This document shows, piece after piece, positions 59,240 through 64,000 of a stretch of DNA of 64,000 bases. Under the pieces are notes generated by a model that saw only the letters and a program-made list of their open reading frames with translations, made no database searches and had not been told where the DNA came from. The translations under genes and the position numbers were made by a program. Numbering within the stretch: the stretch's first letter is position 1; every line of letters begins with the position of its first letter. This stretch comes from Terebella lapidaria (Eukaryota; Annelida; Polychaeta; Terebellida; Terebellidae), in contig OX424566.1 in NCBI GenBank assembly GCA_949152475.1, positions 9,509,177 to 9,573,176 of the forward strand, given 5' to 3'.

Positions 59240-60590
59240 CTGAGTCATCCTTGAGGCATCCTGCATATCTCGGAAACGGTGCGTCGTAGAGCGAAACGGA
59301 CGTTATTTTCGGACTCGTCGCCCTAGACAAATATGTCTAAGGGGTATTATGGATGAACTTTGACCTTGACCCAAAATTTTTTTGCCGAGTCGGCATTTTT
59401 CGTTTTCGTCGATATCTCGGAAACGGTGCGTCCTAGAGCGAAACGGACGTTATTTTCGGACTCGTCGCACTAGACAAACATGTCTAAGGGGTATTATGGA
59501 TGAACTTTGACCTTGACCCGAAATTTTTTTGCCGAGTCGGCATTTTTCGTTTTCGTCGATATCTCGGAAACGGTGCGTCGTAGAGCGAAACGGACGTTAT
59601 TTTCGGACTCGTCGCACTAGACAAACATGTCTATTAAGGGGAATTATTGATGAACTTTGACCTTGACCCGAAATTTTTTTGCCGAGTCGGCATTTTTCGT
59701 TTTCGTAGATATCTCGGAAACGGTGCGTCGTAGAGCGAAACGGACGTTATTTTCGGACTCGTCGCACTAGACAAACATGTCTAAGGGGAATTATTGATGA
59801 ACTTTGACCTTGACCCGAAATTTTTTTGCCGAGTCGGCATTTTTCGTTTTCGTCGATATCTCGGAAACGGTGCGTCGTAGAGCGAAACGGATGGTATTTT
59901 CGGACTCGTCGCACTAGACAAACATGTCTAAGGGGTATTATGGATGAACTTTGACCTTGACCCGAAATTTTTTTGCCGAGTCGGCATTTTTCGTTTTCGT
60001 CGATATCTCGGAAACGGTGCGTCGTAGAGCGAAACGGACGTTATATTCGGACTCGTCGCACTAGACAAACATGTCTAAGGGGTATTATGGATGAACTTTG
60101 ACCTTGACCCGAAATTTTTTTCCCGAGTCGACATTTTTCGTTTTCGTCGATATCTCGGAAACGGTGCGTCGTAGAGCGAAACGGACGTTATTTTCGGACT
60201 CGTCGCACTAGACAAACATGTCTATGTGGAATCATTGATGAACTTTGACCTTGACCTGAAATTTTTTTGCCGAGTCGGCATTTTTCGTTTTCGTCGATAT
60301 CTCGGAAACGGTGCGTCGTAGAGCGAAACGGACGTTATTTTCGGACTCGTCACCCTAGACAAACATGTCTAAGGGGTATTATGGATTAACTTTGACCCGA
60401 AATTTTTTTGCCGAGTCGGCAGTTTTTGTTTTCGTCGATATCTCGGAAACGGTGCGTCGTAGAGCGAAACGGATGGTATTATCGGACTCGTCGCCCTAGA
60501 CAAACATGTCTAGCGGGTATTATGGATGAACTTTGACCTTGACCCGAAATTTGTCGACATTTTTCATTTTCGTCGATATCTAGTATTATA
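59240..60590 (+). repeat. 147-bp tandem array, about 9 units
   Basis: GCCGAGTCGGCATTTTTCGT-type blocks lie at about 59384, 59531, 59681, 59828, 59975, 60122, 60269 and 60410 (spacings 147, 150, 147, 147, 147, 147, 141). Each unit also holds GATATCTCGGAAACGGTGCG, ACGGACGTTATTTTCGGACT, ACAAACATGTCTA and AACTTTGACCTTGACC. Divergence between units is low. Confidence 0.95.
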
Positions 60591-60640
60591 AATTATTCAT
60601 CACACCGAAATGCCTCCAAGGCATCTTTAGGCCTTGACGT

Positions 60641-62039
60641 CTAGTTTGTGAGCTTTGTTGTTGAGGATGAACTAAATGAAGATCTGTCTCAGGTTCATTG
60701 AGACCCCTTCCTCCACAGGAAACAGTCCCCTCTCCGATAAAAATTTTCCTGTGGTGCTTGAGGCTAAATTTTAATGAGTGATGATCCTTCATCACATGTA
60801 ATTAGATTCCAACTAAGAACTTTGGCGCATTCTTGAATGTCACATATAACTGTGACAAAAGATGGAGTGCAGGGTAGAAGTTTGACTTGTATGTCCCTCA
60901 ATGTCCTTGAATGTCTCTGTCCTAATGATGCAGGTGGCGGGGATGTGACAGTGCTGGCTCCAGTGAGTTCATCAATTGATCTGTTCCCGCATGGCTGGGA
61001 TGTACCCATCAGAAGTCAACTCCCCCCCCCTCCCCCCTCCTCTCACACCATCCTCTCCCTACCCTTCAGGCCAGTCCAAACACATAAAATGCAAGACCAA
61101 TTTCACGAAATATTTGCTTCGCACCAGGATGGTTATGCGACGTAGACTATATTGTTCATCATGTTCATGGTGTTCATCAGCTAAAGCCTTGGTTGGTTGA
61201 TTTGCTGATGGATAGATAGATATAGATTGAGAGGGTGACAACGTACGCTGCAAGAACAAAACCCTGCCGGGTGCAGGGACAGTCGCGACCTTGATTATTG
61301 ATCCATGTCGGAGATTAGAAGATTTGCTCGCGGCGTGATTGGAAGTGTAAGCGGACACTCCCGTTTTCCACGTGGGAGCGAGCCGCATCGTCAAGCAGAA
61401 GCAAATTGTCTTTTTCCCGGCCAGCTGCCAGGCGCGCGCGTATTGATTGTCCACCGTCAACGACAAGACGCAAACCCTATTGATAATTCCGCCAGTAATT
61501 GGCCCTGTATGGCATGGTTTGTTCCAAGATGGTCCAGTCCGAAGATGATGTTAATTCCGGTTTTCACCACCACGAGAGATGCATGGCCTCGCTCGTGTTG
61601 GTTGATTAGTGACCCGTTCATTGATTTATTGACAACTCGATCATCAGCACAGGACTAGCTGAATTATCTGGGTGGGTATGTGTTAATCATGTACTACATA
61701 AGTGGGAGGGAATGTCTAGATGCGGACCCGTAGAATCCAACTGAACATCGCAGGGAATATGCTCAGGATATCATCTATGTTGACCATGTTACGGGAGAAT
61801 CGGATCACTCAAGTGTTGACCTGCTGTAATATTTATGAATGTACTATATCGCCCTTGTCGCCTCGGAAGTCGCCATTTGCCGTGGTTATTTCGGGATGTT
61901 GTACATGCTGAAGTCCCATTTAACTGCGCCCTCCAGTCACCATTTGTCCTTGGAAGTGAGGCTATACGTGTTTGATGTAATGTCGTAGAGGTGCCTTGAG
62001 TGGAAGGAACTGTTCTCGATTCATTGTGTCGCTGAGGCC
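60641..62039. other. GC-elevated stretch, no assigned gene
   Basis: Overlapping frames occur on both strands (plus 61305-61658 starts MSEIRRFARGVIGSVSGH; minus 61059-61466). No paired splice signals were found. A CT-rich tract lies at 61021-61042. Confidence 0.35.
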
Positions 62040-62205
62040 ACAGCCACGGCGGGTAGTCATACCACCTTTTTTGTGACAGTTGCAACCACGGCAGGTAATC
62101 ATACTACCTTTTTTGTGACAGTTTTGCAACCATGGCGGGTAGTCATACCACCTTTTTTGTGACAGTTCTGCAACCAAAGCTGGTTAAGTCATACTGCCTT
62201 CTCAT
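62040..62205 (+). repeat. minisatellite, ~47-bp unit x4
   Basis: GTAGTCATACCACCTTTTTT-type blocks, each followed by GTGACAGTT and a CAACCACGG variant, recur four times with decay at the right end. Confidence 0.85.
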
Positions 62206-62235
62206 GTTGGTTCCTCAACCATTGTTGTGAGTGGA

Positions 62236-62300
62236 GTACTATAATAAATAATATAATAATAAATTTATATAATAATAAATAATAAATAAATAATGTAATA
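62236..62300 (+). repeat. AAT/ATA-rich simple repeat
   Basis: Irregular AATAATAAAT and AATAAATAAAT repeats; low complexity. Confidence 0.85.
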
Positions 62301-64000
62301 ATGAATATGGTCATGATGGTATTGCATAGCAGTACTGATGCTTGTAAAGAAGTGATACCTAGGTGCCATTGCACTGCCATGGTATGATACATGGTCATGG
62401 ATTAGAACAGGATGCACCATGTCATGTACCATGTCATTGTGATTACCCACCGTGATATTCCTGGATTGGAGAGTTTGGGATTGGGTCACTTATCAAGGTT
62501 TTCCAGGTGGCTAAGGATGACAATTGTTGTGTTGACATGTGGATCTAATGTAATATATGTGGGATATCGGCGTATAATTTTGACTCGCACAATGCCAAGC
62601 CCCAGTAAATTAGGCATATGTTACAAAGATTTAACATAATTTTATATACAGTCTAGAATTGACCGATAGCTTTTATTTCAATTACATGTATGTGCAATTC
62701 ATGGATACCTAGCATTTCATTCCTTAAAACCAGTAGTTCTTACTCTATTGCACAATCCAAGCATAAAAAAAGCATGTGTACCATCTCTCCTTTTAAGCAG
62801 AAATATTGGTGTTTTCTGGGAGTCGCGCTGTGCGCAGTGCAGGTTACATAATTACGACATTTATCTGTGTCTCTCTGGTAATTTTCGAGCGAAGGTATCC
62901 GCAGTGGTCCCGCATTTCCAAATCTCTAGAATTTAGCAGTCCGTTCCGCGTTCCCCCTGAAAGGATAGAGTAATAGCCAATTACAGTTCATTCTTGGGTT
63001 GTCTGTCAGTGTTAGTGGTCTTTCGACAAGGCACGAGTTGAATGCAATTTCGAGTCTGTGAACTGGCCAATTTGTGTATACGGAGCGGCGCAATTCTAGT
63101 TCAGTTATTTCTCTGTGACCTAAATATCCAGTGTGGAGTGTAGACAATGTTCACGAAATTTCTAGTTTGTAGAAAATTTCTAGTTTGTTACTTCTGTCAA
63201 TGTACATAGCGTGGATAGATATTTAGTTATTACTAGCAGTGCTCATTCAGTGTTATTTGACAAAGAAATGACGGCAAATATTTTTTCTTGGGTTTTTCAT
63301 TATGGTTGCTCTGCTGCAATTACCATCAAAAATATCGCACCAATCACAGAGGTACATTCGATCATGTGACAGATGCAGCAAAGTAGAACAAAAGGGTCAT
63401 GGTGTATTCATAGGCTGGATTTGTCGGAGTCGAATATCGCAACTGGCCCCGCGATGAGATGGATGTAGAATGCGGTATGAGAAAATTGATGGTGTGTACG
63501 TCGCACCTCCGTAAGACAGCGAGACTCCAAATAATCCTTCTGCGATGTCCGTTGGGTCATCGAGTAATTTCCAGCAATGTTTCTGAGTCGTTTGGAGTTG
63601 TTTCCATGCAGTGCTGCAAGGCTGACTGGTGACGATATAACAAGGAGCAATGCTCAGATGTCTATGCATAATGGGTAAATCTGCTCGGAAACGACCAAGT
63701 ACGGGGAAAGAAACTCATATTTTAAGATGAATTATACTTTTTTGTGGGTTATAATGGGAAAAATCGATTGGTACTTTTGTTAATGTAGTGAAGGCTCAGA
63801 GACGAGAATGATACTTGTGATGTTTTTTTCTTCTCATTTTTTTTTTTCAATTTATTAAGTGTGTGTAAAACCTATAGATCTCCACCCCGGGAATTCTGTT
63901 ACATTAATTTTCATCCAAAAATGTTCCAGCATGCATATTTTTCATTCTTCGTGCCAGACTAAGGGCAGAATTTTAGGAATCGAGCTAAAAATGTCGGCAG
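62301..64000. other. non-coding stretch at window end
   Basis: No supported gene or repeat structure is seen. The short duplication AAATTTCTAGTTTGTAGAAA lies near 63156-63186. Confidence 0.45.

Larger units (their letters stand above)
58523..60640. repeat. composite satellite-bearing element
   Basis: It is bounded by palindromic ends that share GGCATTTCGG (AAGGCATTTCGGCAGAAATG at about 58533; its inverted relative near 60605). The left part has a 44-base T run (58564-58607). Next come two roughly 314-bp units (CTTGGTTTCCGGACGATAAC at about 58777 and 59091), then a 147-bp array. It may be one mobile element with internal tandem repeats. Long frames here are not genes. Confidence 0.65.

Overview
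This window looks like AT-rich nuclear DNA from an animal, most likely a marine invertebrate. The evidence is tRNA-derived SINEs, several MITE families, minisatellites, GT-AG splice signals, E2F/CRE/RFX-type promoter motifs, and no operon-like layout. I see no rRNA, no intact functional tRNA, no CRISPR and no bacterial features. The repeat style (GACGG tails, TTAA-flanked MITEs, frequent ACATGTA) fits a mollusc, brachiopod, hemichordate, echinoderm or lancelet, but I cannot fix the phylum.

Gene content is thin. No reading frame exceeds 180 codons, and the longest one runs from a plausible first exon into a minisatellite. At this base composition dozens of 80-130 codon frames are expected by chance, so I call exons only where an open frame coincides with splice or promoter signals. 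The best candidates are: (a) a minus-strand first coding exon at 28.26-28.55 kb, proline-rich with a PPTY motif; (b) a plus-strand promoter and non-coding first exon at 49.24-49.97 kb, with E2F sites, a CRE, a TATA-like box and a perfect donor; (c) a minus-strand TATA promoter and short first coding exon at 47.16-47.34 kb; (d) two phase-compatible minus-strand exons at 14.71-14.81 and 13.75-13.89 kb; (e) two phase-compatible plus-strand exons at 24.82-25.20 kb. None could be assigned to a named protein family.

Most recognisable structure is mobile or tandem DNA. From left to right: a 287-bp MITE (3.6 kb); a 4.2-kb element with inverted repeats of about 0.77 kb and a decayed interior (4.16-8.38 kb); a SINE head (9.0 kb); a three-deep nest of elements (10.08-12.60 kb); a 567-bp fold-back element (13.9 kb); a second CAGTG/TA element (20.3-21.55 kb) and a full TTAA MITE (21.8-22.7 kb); a 132-bp tandem array (23.0-23.6 kb); a SINE and a 2.6-kb array of about 40-bp units (25.3-28.2 kb); a CACTA-like element with 14 subterminal motifs (32.16-35.0 kb); a 748-bp TTAA fold-back MITE (40.6 kb); a cluster of TTTGGCGG motifs (50.5 kb); an inverted third copy of the TTAA MITE (53.8-54.7 kb); a 508-bp MITE (57.1 kb); a composite satellite with a 147-bp period (58.5-60.6 kb); and a 47-bp minisatellite (62.0-62.2 kb).

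The proposed exons probably belong to several different genes with large introns on both strands. I do not see a gene cluster or pathway. The most interesting material is in the repeats and in the E2F-type promoter.
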